A program made the position numbers and the translations under genes. From Lingula anatina (lineage: Eukaryota; Brachiopoda; Lingulata; Lingulida; Lingulidae), in assembly GCF_001039355.2 (NCBI RefSeq), contig NW_019773641.1, forward strand, positions 1-64,000: a stretch of DNA of 64,000 nt, given 5' to 3'. Shown piece by piece: positions 49,600-63,080 of this stretch (positions within the stretch are counted from its first letter, which is position 1; each line of letters starts with the position of its first letter). The notes under the pieces were generated by a model. It made no database searches. It was given only the letters and a program-made list of their open reading frames with translations, and was not told the origin of the DNA.

Positions 49600-50100
49600 T
49601 TGGTATACGCAGGCTCTTGTAGTCTAGTAGGAGAAGGGGTAATAGTGACATGGCACCAGAGCCGGCGGATGAGATGGACAAGACCGGTCAGGACTAAAAC
49701 CATGTGTACCGCCAGCACCGCGCTGGTGGTACAATTAACAGGGACCCATCATAAACGTACAATAAAAGTATACTGTCATGCCTATAATTCCCGCGACAAC
49801 TAATTGATCATTTTCTGACATCTGTATGCGTACATGGTGACGAGATAATTATAGGGCAAAACACAATGGCAATGAAAATGAGAAGACGTCAAGCCCGCCC
49901 TATGTTCGCTAATATGCAAATCAACCCCGCTTGTCCATCGGTGGCGGCTTGTCACCCTGTTTATGCTCGACGGGGAGTTAATTGCCGCTTGCTGTAAGCC
50001 GACGTAATTACATAGTTGCTTATCTGCCGGTACTGTTCCTTTTTCTAGGCTGACACAGGGCCTATCTCCTGCCTTGCTAACGGGTTTTTCTTCACTTTGC
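49600..50100. other. GC-richer noncoding block with octamer motif and hairpin
   Basis: Contrasts with the AT-rich surroundings. An exact octamer ATGCAAAT lies at 49914-49921. A 27-base hairpin at 49706-49732 has arms GTACCGCCAGC and GCTGGTGGTAC. It could be an enhancer or promoter region between the diverging MIF4G-like and COX5B genes, or an old repeat. No coding frame is convincing. Confidence 0.4.
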
Positions 50101-50915
50101 AAAGTTTTGTTTGAAAGATTTAATATTTATTCTACTTGTGAGTTTTTGTCCTGCTATCCACAATTTTCCCACATAACGGCCAACGTTAATTTGAAAATGA
50201 CGTAATGCAGTATCGGTCACAAACCACGGAGCGNGATTGTCGCGCGAATTATGAGCACAACCAGTACATGTCTGATGGGTCCGAGGTACTATATATCTAT
50301 TAATTAAAATTCTATAAATACTCCAAATACATCAAGCTTATCCTACTTAATAATAAAAGTGATATGAACAGACAAATTCACATTTCAGGTAGTGCTAACA
50401 TACGGTAGTCTGACAGTACGTAAGTCCGAAAACTGCGGCAAATTAATTTTTGATAATTACCAATCGTTCAGTGGCAGCCTTGTAAACTCTTATTCTGTTT
50501 GCTGTCATGATGAATATTAAGATGCCTTCATATATACCAGTACATTTTCATTCGGCTCTATATTCTATATCTAGAGTCCAGTATTTGGAAGCCTCGATCA
50601 TACTTAGTTTATGTTTTTGATTTCAAATCCGACGCCTCTGAACTGATATAAACACGTGCGTGACCTTTGACCACAAGATAAGCCATAAACATTAACTTTG
50701 ATTTGGCTTCCAAATGCTGTCAACACGAACATTAAAAAACAAAATCTTTAATTATCTTTTGGATGTACTCCTATGAATAATAAATACTGGCAATAATTAG
50801 TTAATTAGACCAATTTTTAAAGTTTATCTTGCAACCTTGAAGGAAAGACCTTCACACTCCTTCACAGGACGTTGAAGCACGAGTTTCTGCGAGAGTTCTT
50901 TACGCTCCTGAGAAA

Positions 50916-53491
50916 ATGGCGTTGGTCCGTCGTGCTGCGAGTTCTTTGAAAAATGTAGTATCTAGACAGCTTTGCACATCATCTGTTTGTCTCAGCGACT
51001 ATAAACCTCCAGCACAGGATGTTATGAGAGGGAGACAATGTAAGATCTCAGTGTGTCTGGCATAAAATACTGTTCGTTTTTGAGAAAGGTTAAATGCGCA
51101 TGGCAGGAGTCCCCAAAAGATCACGTAGATCCCGTGTTTGTTGTCAAATAATCCTGCTTTCCTGTTATGATGAACGCAAACTGGAATTTTTTATTTTGTA
51201 AAAAATATCACAGAATTTTGTTCGTCTTGGAATTTTAGCACTAACATTATCTTGTTTCAAAGTTGTCAAAATGAGCTCCTAGCTCGGCACTGTGTGTCAG
51301 TGGTTATGCAACTTGTCAATTGCAAATTATTCCTTGTTTTAAACTTCAGGTAATTATTTTATTGCCCTTTTTCAAACAAATTCATTTTATGTTTACGTGT
51401 CAGTTATCAGTAGAATACAGATCTTATATGAAGCTATTTTGGCAACATGAGTATATTGGTTCACTTTCTGGGCTAAGCATCACGATTTTACTGTCACTCA
51501 TTTCAGTAAATGGTATTTCATGTCACATTTTTGATTCACTGTTCAGAAATCACTGTTGAGGCAAAAGAATAGATAGATAGATAAATAGATCTCTCACAGC
51601 AACTCCACATCCTTATATGTAATAGCATTTCTGAAGATTCACTTTAGAGAAGTAACAAGGTTATGAACTGCTAAAGGTGTTTTAAAGCCAAAACAGTGTT
51701 ATGTATAATGCTGCTTTCTATTTAAATGAGCTGATGTTTTTTATAATGCATTCATGTATTAAATCAATGTTTTTTTTTTTTTTTCAATTTCAGTTAAAAA
51801 AGGTATACATTACCCTGATTCTTTGGGTTATTCAATGGGTGAGCATCGAGCAGAAATTCTTGAAGATATCATGGGCGTTGTAAGTTTGAGTTTTCATAAT
51901 ATTTGACAGTGTTCCAGACATGCTGAAAACTTTTCAGAGTGGCCGGACATTAGAACTGACAGTAAGGAAAAACTTGCCGGACCGAATGGACTTTTGCCGG
52001 ACTGAAGTTTTTTATAAAATTTGGTGGCATTTCATTTGCATGGTAGTTCATAGAAGTAACACTTGTATTTATATACTCAGCATTGAAAATATTTATATAC
52101 TCAGCATTGAAAACTATCAATAATTTAGATGTTTTGTTTATTTAAAAATCAAAAACCGACACTTTTGAAGCACTGTTTTATTGTGGTTCTCATTTCACAA
52201 GTTCTAGGGTTCATATAGGTTTTAAAAGTGCTTAAATTCATTTCTTCCTTTGAAAGTCCTTAAATTCCACTCTTAATTAAAACTTATCATTGAAAATCAA
52301 ATGAAAAAAACTCATTTCCAATGCTCAACAAAAGAAATATTTGGTGTTTATTATTCATGCTAATTTGCAAATAACTAAATCAGTTTTAAATTAGTGAAGT
52401 ATGGCGAATGATGACTATAAATTCAAAATGGGGGCTCTTAAAGTTAAAACTCTCCTGGGTACTTTAGACCAACTAAATTTTTTTTTTACCGGTCCAGACA
52501 AATTTTGTCGGTCAAAGTTTCAGCATGTCTGGTGTTCAACTTTATCACTTGGAAGGATAGATAAAAGGGTTGTAAAAAGTAAATTATTTAAACTTGGCAA
52601 GTTGCAAATGTCACAATTATGCTGAAATTTCAAAGATGTGAATATTCAAAGCAGAGTTGATAAATGATGTTTAAATAATTAAAATATTTTTAATTTTCAG
52701 GACTCTTTTGATGTTTATGACTACAGAATGATACGACAAAATGTAGGGACCCGTGAGTTCCCTAACTTGGTTCCCTCTGTTATGGATCACAGGCTAATAG
52801 GATGTGTGTGTGAGTATCAGATCAGGCTGGTGAATGTTAATTGGTTTTTATTTACAAACGCTTTTTTTGCCTAATTGAAATTTCAAATAAAGACTGAAAC
52901 TTTACATATAGTTTAGATTGAGAACTTGTAAAATAACAAGTTAAGAGCCAATAGAAGTCGTGTTTTGGAAAGCAGTCCTAGCCTGTAGAGGCTATGTGAC
53001 AGTGGGCTTGTTTACTTAATGTTATTTGAACCAAATGTCCTGGGGCCATCATCTTATTTCAATTACAGGTGATCTGGTATATGATACAAGAATTTCTCTC
53101 CGTGAGGGTGCGGTTCTTGGGGTGCACTATTAAATATTTGGTTTCTAAGAATGCTTATAGGTTGCATGTAAGATTCTACCTTGTGTCTTTCATATGGACC
53201 AAGCCTCTCAGGCAGATCTTGTGTATAGAGAATGGTAACTGTGACCCTCACTATCCCAATGAGGTTTTTGGGGCTATTTTCGGAGGTTTGGTTTAATTTG
53301 CATATTATGCATTAGCTTTCAGTGCATGATTGATTAGTTTTCTCTTTTAAAATTTTTCAGGTGAAGAAGAATCGCATGCTATTTTATGGATGGAACTCCA
53401 CGAAGGGGAACCAAGTCGATGTAGTTGTGGATATTGGTTTCAATTAGTGAATGTTTCAGAAGAAGCAGACAAACAAAGACAGGAGATGTAA
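50916..53491 (+). CDS. COX5B: Cytochrome c oxidase subunit 5B, mitochondrial
   Basis: Nuclear-encoded, matrix-facing, zinc-binding subunit of respiratory complex IV. Exons 50916-51039, 51794-51879, 52701-52809 and 53361-53491 join in phase to 149 residues. The N-terminus (MALVRRAASSLKNVVSRQL) is a basic, amphipathic presequence. The mature part contains FDVYDYRMIRQ, GTREFPNLVPSVMDHRLIGC, CEEESHAILWMELHEGEPSR and CSCGYWFQLV. The zinc ligands are Cys105, Cys107, Cys127 and Cys129. The second pair is CxC, as I recall for insect COX5B, rather than the CxxC of mammals. The start context AAAATGGCG is YY1-like, as in many mitochondrial genes. Poly(A) signal at 54034. Intron 2 contains a transposon-like insertion. 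Confidence 0.96.
51910..52537. mobile_element. Transposon-like insertion with inverted ends in COX5B intron 2, about 630 bp
   Basis: The left end contains CCAGACATGCTGAAAACTTT and the right end its inverted form, AAAGTTTCAGCATGTCTGG. Further matching parts (GGCCGGACA and TTGTCTGGACCGG-like) extend the inverted repeat imperfectly. No transposase ORF. No clear target duplication, so boundaries are approximate. Confidence 0.7.
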
Positions 53492-56400
53492 CGATTGCTT
53501 TCATATTAGTGTTATGTTAACTTGTCACAAATTTACTGAAAATATGAAAAACTTTTTAAAAGACTTGACCTTATGCAGACTGACATCTAAAAATATGAAA
53601 AATCTGTGTGTGAGGTGAGAGTTATAGAAAGCATCTTTTTTGATTTTAAAGACGTTATTTATTATACTCGTTTCAGTTGAGTAAATTAGAGTTGTGGTGA
53701 TGGAATGCTGAAATATATTTTGTGCTCTGAAGTACCCTTAACTAAGCCAGCTGTGTTATGTCACGTCAGGTTTTAGCTGTTTAAACTGTGTGCTACATAA
53801 CAAGATGACTACAATGTAGAAATGTAAGCTATCTCTGCTTTGTATGTTGGTTGGTATTTATAAGAAGTTGGCATGTCACAAGTGGTAACGGTTAACCGGG
53901 ATTACCTCAAAGTACTGTCTCATCAACTTGCACCCAAAAGTTTTGATTTGTGTTCCCGTTAAGTTAGATATTGGCACAGGTCTCTCAGATTTGTTACAAT
54001 AGAGAACATATTGTAATGTTCATATAGATATCAAATAAATCAGTTTAAATTTGTATTGTGTTTGCTACTCCCAATGACGTTTCACAGGAAATCTATCCAT
54101 CAAGGTGAGAACAGGGTTTTTTTTTGGGGGGGGGGGGGGATATCCAGGGATGCATTGTGCAACGAGGTGTTGCAGATGGTATTTGAAGGATTGAGGAAGA
54201 TAAAGTTTTAAGCATGGTAACAGTTTGGGTGAATTAATTGCCAGTCAGCATGGTATTTATTTCCAAAAAACCTTTGAAAGGAAGACCAGATGTAAAATAA
54301 GTATGATTTTTAAAGTTGAATTCAGCCCCCTCCGCTTACTCAGTGCCCCACATAGTAAACATGCACTACCTTGTTTTCAAGAATTGGTAGAATTGATAGT
54401 CAAAACCAGAAAATTAAATTACAAAGCATCAAGTTTTTTTTTTTTCTTTTTTAATTGAATACTTGAATTACTTCATTTAACCTTATTTTACCCAATTTTG
54501 CAGTAGAACACATTTTGCTGAGGATAGGAAACTGGGATCCATAGGAAGTATGTCGCTTGACATGCATCTTCAGGATGAAATGCTAATCTTCTTCAAAGCT
54601 CGTGTTCTCCTGTCATTTTGTTTGCATCAAGATTTTTCTCCACACATTACATACAAATGCACATATGTGTGATGTCTTCTTTAAAGAGCTTCAATTCCTG
54701 ATCATGATCAGATACAAAATGGAGTTTTAAAATATGACACTTAAATATGTACACCAAGTGGTAATCAAAAAATCTTGTGAAACCTTTTGAAATGCGGTTT
54801 TATTAATCTTATCAAATATTTGACATGTTATTTGTTCTAATATATTTTTCTTCACAACTGACATTTTCACAATTTTTGGGAATTTGAAATTTTTGGATTG
54901 AAACAATCCCCCCACCCCTTCCCAAATTTATGAAAATTGACACAGAATGTATCTGGCAGCTGATTTCCTATCAGTGGGGATGCTTTAACGATCCCAGGAC
55001 AGAACTAAACAAGCTTTAAAACTTATATACACCATTACATGTTTGATGTCAGAATGAAGACTAAGGAAAAGTAAAATTTAAAAAAAAACAATATGATATG
55101 GAAAAATTTTCCAATTTATTCTTTCATGATTAAAATTATATTAACATAGGTACGCCTTATGAAGAAAATGGTATATAGGGTATACAGTCATGGCTGTCAT
55201 TTACCAGTAAATGATGTTTAACTATATCTGAGGTTTGACAGACACCCTTCCGGTGACAACATGACATCATGGATGAGTGAGTTTGCTATGTTCTTTGTTT
55301 TAAGTGCTTCATGTTCTATACATCAAAAATTAATAACACAGGCTGTATCTAGCTTCCTCTTGCACGTTAATAAAAAACTAATTTGATGATTAATTTCTGG
55401 TACTAATTACTTCTAAAGCTATATAATGAGAGAATATAAATTTTAATTGAGGCAAAAAGGGATGAATAAACTAAGTGTGGGAAGTTACAGTAATAGTTTG
55501 CAAACACTTTCTTTCCAACCTACTAGATTAGATTGTGTGACAAAATTTCAGGATTGTCATCAATTAAGAAGAAAAACATTTTTCAAGATAATTCCTTTGA
55601 TAATATTGCAAAATATAACAAATAATAAAAATACTTTTAAAAATAATTATTTATTATTAAACAGTACTTTTATGTGCAGGCCTGTCGGCATGTGTTTCAA
55701 ATGAAATGATAAAGATACCATTTCATTGAACAAAATGGTATAATCTACATTTGTATACAAGTTAATTCAAATCATACAATGCAAAAATGGCACATTGACA
55801 AGAGTCTTAGGAACAGAGTTGGTTCTAAATTTTATATATGAAAGGAAATGAATACCCAAATAAAAACTAACAGCAAAGAAAACGCCAAACAAATTTCTAA
55901 AATGAACCTAAAATGCACTTCATCTCAAACAAGTAGCTGTCCTATCACTCCCTGGCAGTCAGATCTTTTACACATGATTCAGTCCTCAGTTCCTTCAGTT
56001 ACGAGGTAAAACATAAGTTTCAATTAAAATAAATAGCTTACAGTCGGCTCAAAACCAGTGCCTTTTAAAATGAAATATATTGATAGGAACATTTTAAGAG
56101 AAGTGTTTCATTAATGGACATGACAGCTTAAATGCTAAGTTTTTAAAAATATATATGCTAAATATTAAACTATAAAAGTTATTTACATGAGTATTATTTA
56201 TAGTATTATACTTAATATTTGTTATACAATGTGCCAGCTATTGTGATTCCAACTACTGTACAGCAAATAAATAAAATCTTTAAAATGTCCTAATACATCC
56301 AGTTTTTCTTTCTCACTATGGTTTTGACATAACATCAGAAAGCGCAACTCTGGTTCCGCCCCTTGCTGTATATTATTATTACAATCATAAATCTTCGACT

Positions 56401-56756
56401 AGAAGGCAAATGTTTCAAAGATAAATGCAATACACTGTTTGTTCCTCTTTTCATAACTTTTTGTTCATGTGGGAATGTTCTTGTAAAACAAAGCAGTACG
56501 ATATACTACTATTGGATTAATCTACATTTTATCCCACTGCTTGTTTGGAAGGTAAAGAAACAGTAATTTAGTTTCTGACCTAAGCAAATCCCCCTCAAAT
56601 CTTTTCACTAACATGAACCCTATAAAATGCCACTGCTTGGTTTATAGGTAACAAGACAGCAACTGACTTCAGGGTAACCAGACTGGATTCCAACCTGAAA
56701 CACCTCAGATTCTTCCAGATAAGCAAGGGCGTGGTCTGATCAGGGTTTGCCAAGGG
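53492..56756. other. Convergent intergenic region COX5B to tetraspanin
   Basis: COX5B 3' UTR to the AATAAA at 54034, then AT-rich sequence with a poly-T/poly-G tract near 54117-54139. Several plus- and minus-strand AATAAA strings occur, and the tetraspanin 3' UTR presumably reaches into the right part. No additional gene is supported. Confidence 0.55.
54034..54039 (+). terminator. COX5B: Poly(A) signal of COX5B
   Basis: AATAAA, the first good signal after the COX5B stop, about 540 bases downstream. Confidence 0.5.
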
Positions 56757-59700
56757 TTATCTGTAGTATTTGTTGTTTCTCAAGCAGCAGTAAAGCACCA
56801 TGGCTGCAACCATTCCCAAAATCTAAAAATAGTAAAAGAGAATCAGAAACAAAACTGAAAACGTAATAGGTATACCATATGGGATTTTCTTACCTAATCT
56901 AATCTTCCCCAAGAAAAAAAGCAGTTTCATGCTCAGGCCTACCCAACTACCAGACTCAGCACTGAATGATCCCGAATTTACTGGTAGATCAGACCACACT
57001 GCCCATTTTCAAGGTGTGTGTCAGTACACATTTCACAGTATCATACCTCGGAACAAATTTTGAAATGAGATGCACTACTTTCCAACCCGGCTCAGAATAA
57101 TTGCTATCACATCGCACATTAGGCAAGAGCAGTGTCGTGTCTGATACCTCGAAGAGCGTACTGACGCACACCTTGAAAATGGTAGTGTGGTCCGATCTAC
57201 CAGTGAATTCAGGGTCGTTCGGTACCGAGCCTGGTAGTTGGATAGGCCTGATGCTATTCACAAATCATTTCTTAACCTGTCCCTACATTTGGATTTGATG
57301 TTTTGTACCATTTCTGATTAAATAACATAGTTCTAATTAAATTATGATTATTGAAACTACCATTAACTTCCTGCTATTTCAAAGAAAATACCGACATCAG
57401 GTACTTTTATTTTAGAGATTTTATTATTTTTTAAAGGTTTAAATTGGAACAAATAAGTAATTTTGCAAGGCACTTACACCAAAAATATGACTTTGGGACA
57501 CCTTTAATTCTGTCGATCTTTTATTGTAAAAGACAAATTTGCATGGGATGAATAATATACTTACAAGTTGTGTTATTAGTTTCAAACTGCCTATAACTTG
57601 ACACCAAGCTCACAAGAGATGGTAAATTAAACTGGTAGCACTAATATGTATATATATATTTAAAACACTCTTACCAATAGTGTAGAACAGTTTCATTAGC
57701 TATGTTATTGTGATAGACTTGTGAAGATTCTGTGGCTATAGCTACTTATATTCGCCTGGTCTTACCAGCCAATAAGTCATTCCCAGACTTCATCAGGGAA
57801 TGAGGTTGTGATAGGTGTCAAATATAAGTAGCTACAGACAAAAGAATCATCAAAAGACTATTCCCAATGTCTTCACCATTCAAAGGGAAACTATTCCATA
57901 CCTGTATCACTCCTACGGTAATTGCCACTACTCCTAGTATGTATAAATGCTGGGTCAACCAATACTTCAGCTCATTAAAACACCCCTGTAATTGAAACCA
58001 ATCGGAAATAAATCATGTTATTATAATTAGCATCGAATAGGATCTAATATACAAAGACTTTGAGGTCTGATAAAGCTGAATGTTGAATATTTAACCAATG
58101 ATCTCATCACCAAACATAATATTTAATGGTAATGATGTAATGGTTGAATTTTTTTACCAATCAGAGAAAATGACATATATTATAAATCAGATGACAACAA
58201 TGTCAGATGACAGCAATGTTTCAAGTTGTTATCTTGGAAGATATTGACATTCAAGTATTAAATCATATTATAAAGCAATGTTCTTTTGTTTGTTTATTTC
58301 AGACAATGTTTGCAGACCTCAGAAAAATTATATTGCTTGAGTCACCTGTATATCTTTCACAAAAGATAACTGTTCACATTTTTCTTTATTTTTAATTAAA
58401 AGTTGACAACCAAAATATTATGGCCTTATTTTTTAAAACTTATTGAAAAGAAACCTGCATATCAAATCATATCATGTCATATTATATCATATCAACAATG
58501 AACTAGAGAAAATTCACAGACAAGTATTGACACATATAACACATACGTGGCTCTGCCACATGGCAGGGTTTCCAGTTCTCCCACAGAGGGTTGAATGCTG
58601 TGAAGCTCTACAACAGGAGTCTGGCACCCAGTCCTTGTCTGGCCAGGCATGGGACTTAAACCAGTCTGAGTAGTTGTACACCCCACAACAACCCAGCTGA
58701 AAAAAAAAAAACAAGTTGTAAAACATGATATCTGATATCTGATACATTAAAGCATTACTAAAACTGTTCAAACAAGCATGCGACTTAAACCAGTCTGAGT
58801 AGTTATACACCCCACAACAACCCAGCTGAAAAAAGTTACACAATTGTTTTCTGATAGTTAAATTGTTATGTTAAAGCATAACTAACTGTTAAAACATTAT
58901 TACATTAAAACGAATTGGGGCAAATATACATGGGATTGTCCCATAGCTCTCCTCATCTTTTTGGAATCTTATACCTCCCAGTGCTTAACAGTCTAATTAA
59001 TCATTATTTACTATAATTTGTTGTTAAATATCCATACATTCAGACAGGACAATTTGACAAAAGGAAACTATTTAACAAAATGACAGTTTTCAGTACTAAA
59101 AACTGTCATTTTTCTGAAGATGTAAAAAGTTTACAATAAAAATGCAGTAAAAAAACATGCTTAGTGGTTAAATCACTTGTACTCACTTCAATCTGAACTA
59201 AATCCCAGGCATCTTTCATTTCTAGTCTCCTTGGATCACCAGGATACTTGTCTTTTATACCCACAAGGAGTTCATTTTCTAATACATGGTTGATCTAAAA
59301 TTAATTGAAAATTACTCAAAACATCAGACACAACATCATAATAATATCCACAATTTCTGTTATAATTTGTAACTTTACAAATATTACTTGAACTAATATA
59401 AAATTCTTTACTAATCTTACTTTATGAAAAGATATTTATAATATATGACAAAAATGTACAAAGTCTAACAGTGTTCCCTTACCTCATCTTGGTGTACAAA
59501 GGCAAGAATAGCTGCTACAATCTGTAGGACAAATATTAGGACCACCAGCACAAAATACTGAAATAAAAATATAATTATAAAAGTTAAAAATAATGTCAAC
59601 ATATAATTAATAAAAAACAGCCAACACCTCCAGTTCTCAGTACACGTCTATATAAATATGAAGCCATATATTTAAATCATTCTACATAAACTGTTGCAGG

Positions 59701-61196
59701 TGATGGTTTACTCAACACTATTAAAACTACACAACCTGCTTACATGTAACCATGCTACAGGCGCAGTAGTGTTTTACATTTGGGCAATGAAAATAATCAC
59801 ACAGCTACCTCTTGTTTATTAACATACCGATATTTTTAAGCTTCAAAAAAATTGTTTCCTTCTGTACCTTTTCACTGGACAACACAACTAACACATTTGT
59901 GCTGGCTTATTCCACAAAGACAATGCAATCGCAAGATGGACTATAAAATGGACATGACATGGAAATAAAGATCATGGCAGGCAAAAGGGAATGTGGAGAA
60001 ATGAAGACAAACAAGGCTAGCCAGGATCACAATAGGCACATCAGCTCAGGAGAGGGAGAATTGGAGGTCCCTTGTGTCTGGCTTATATTATATGAACCCA
60101 TTCATGAAGAAGATTCAAGACCACATTCAGATTCACTTAAGTGCAATCAATAGGATCAGCTCAAATGTCTGACATCTGCCTTCCCAAAAGCTAGGGGTTA
60201 ATTAAGTATCATGTGCTAAGTAAACCCATTCCACTGATTTCACTTTACCAAGAATCCCAGTTGTAAACCCATTCCACTGATTTCACTTTACCAAGAATCC
60301 CAGTTGGACCGACCCTGCTAGTACAATGTGTGAATCTGAATACACCCTAAGTAAGTAAGCTATATATACTGCCAGTATACTCACAGTGAGTAGCATGCAC
60401 TGGTTTTCTGCCAGGGCTCCACAACAGCCAAAGAACCCCACCACCAGGATGACCACCCCAGCAGCTATGAGTAAGGCCGGGGCACTGAGGAAGCTGTAAC
60501 TCTGGGCTATTGCCCCATATTCACCCTTATTCTGATGAAGCCATACACCCACTCCAAGACTAGCACAGCCTAAAAGCTGAAAACACAAAAAAGTTACTTT
60601 CTTATCTGTCTGTTTCGTACCCATTGACTTTTCGAACTTATTCACAACATGATCTCTTTAAAGACCAGGTTAAAAAGAAAACACTATACATATATAAAGG
60701 CATTTTTGTAAGTGTTGCATATGACTGCCAGAGGTGCATAGTGGATAAGAACAGGTGAACTTATATGTTCATGCTTCAAATTCAACTGAAAACTATCTGT
60801 TTAACAAATTCTAAATCATTATGTTTGTAAGCCTGTCAAAAATACAAAACTTACCCAAAAGAGGCAATTAAATCCATAAAATACATATTTGATGACCAGA
60901 AACCCAGAGCCCATATTGCAAGAACCTGAAAAATATAAGTCCATGGTTTAATTTTTTTTTTTTTTTAATATTTACCATGACATCAATAGCCTTTAAATTC
61001 TAAACGCCAACCCAAGCTTATGGCTTTTCAGTAGGCAAATTCATCATATAAACCTGAACTCTTCACTCAAATAAAGTACATTATCACTAGCTGAGAGTCA
61101 AAATATGACAATGTTGACTACAAAAAGTGAATGGGTAACAGAACTTAAACGAAGCTCACCACACAGGCTACTAAAGCCTTCCTGGACTCTCTCCAT
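56757..61196 (-). CDS. Tetraspanin
   Basis: Four-pass membrane organiser of the tetraspanin family. Exons in descending order: 61196-61160, 60925-60855, 60576-60385, 59557-59483, 59294-59187, 58696-58547, 57985-57902 and 56822-56757, in phase, 260 residues. TM1 is about residues 18-45 (FLVIKYVFYGFNCLFWLLGC). TM2 follows PALLIAAGVV, with FGCCGALAENQC after it. TM3 is YFVLVVLIFVLQIVAAILAF. The large loop has the diagnostic CCG (164-166), then VPDSCC and further Cys at 199 and 213, the usual disulfide set. TM4 runs from YILGVVAITV to VLYCCL. The loop and the short tail recall the TSPAN4/TSPAN9 group, but orthology is not settled. The exon carrying CCG has a partial upstream copy. The head-to-head neighbour is POLR2L. 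Confidence 0.93.
56934..57250. mobile_element. MITE with ~90-bp inverted termini in tetraspanin intron 7, 317 bp
   Basis: The left end CAGGCCTACCCAACTACCAG and inverted right end CAGGCCTATCCAACTACCAG match nearly perfectly for about 90 bases, through ACTGGTAGATC(A/G)GACCACAC and CATTTTCAAGGTGTG(T/C)GTCAG. It is flanked by ATGCT on both sides (56929-56933 and 57251-57255), a five-base duplication. No ORF. The well-kept arms suggest a fairly recent insertion. Confidence 0.9.
57739..57834. repeat. Small foldback, 96 bp
   Basis: Termini TAGCTACTTATATT and AATATAAGTAGCTA are exact inverted repeats. An inner CATTCCC..GGGAATG pair extends the fold. It lies in tetraspanin intron 7. Confidence 0.75.
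58646..58834 (-). repeat. Tandem copy of tetraspanin exon edge (129-bp period)
   Basis: The acceptor and first ~50 bases of the CCG exon (true edge 58696) are repeated 129 bases upstream in transcript order (edge at 58825). The copied part encodes LGCCGVYNYSDWFKSHA exactly. The intron part is also repeated but diverged. Confidence 0.92.
60221..60304. repeat. Tandem duplication, 43-bp period
   Basis: Two near-identical copies beginning AAACCCATTCCACTGATTTC, in tetraspanin intron 3 about 80 bases from the donor of the exon 60576-60385. The two copies together give no splice site. Confidence 0.85.

Positions 61197-63080
<1,884 letters not shown>

Larger units (their letters stand above)
48746..50915. 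other. Region between MIF4G-like gene and COX5B
   Basis: The missing 5' exons of the MIF4G-like gene may lie here, but none is convincing. It holds an interspersed repeat (48842-48970), a GC-richer stretch at about 49.6-50.1 kb, and one N at 50234. Confidence 0.5.

Noticed and set aside
49800-50102. 100-residue minus-strand frame as first exon of the MIF4G-like gene
   Set aside because: In a plausible position, but I could not find a donor that joins in phase to the exon at 48745, and the sequence is not protein-like enough to decide.
53063-53296. Open frames in COX5B intron 3
   Set aside because: Skipping the segment keeps the COX5B frame and protein intact, and the peptide has no resemblance to COX5B.
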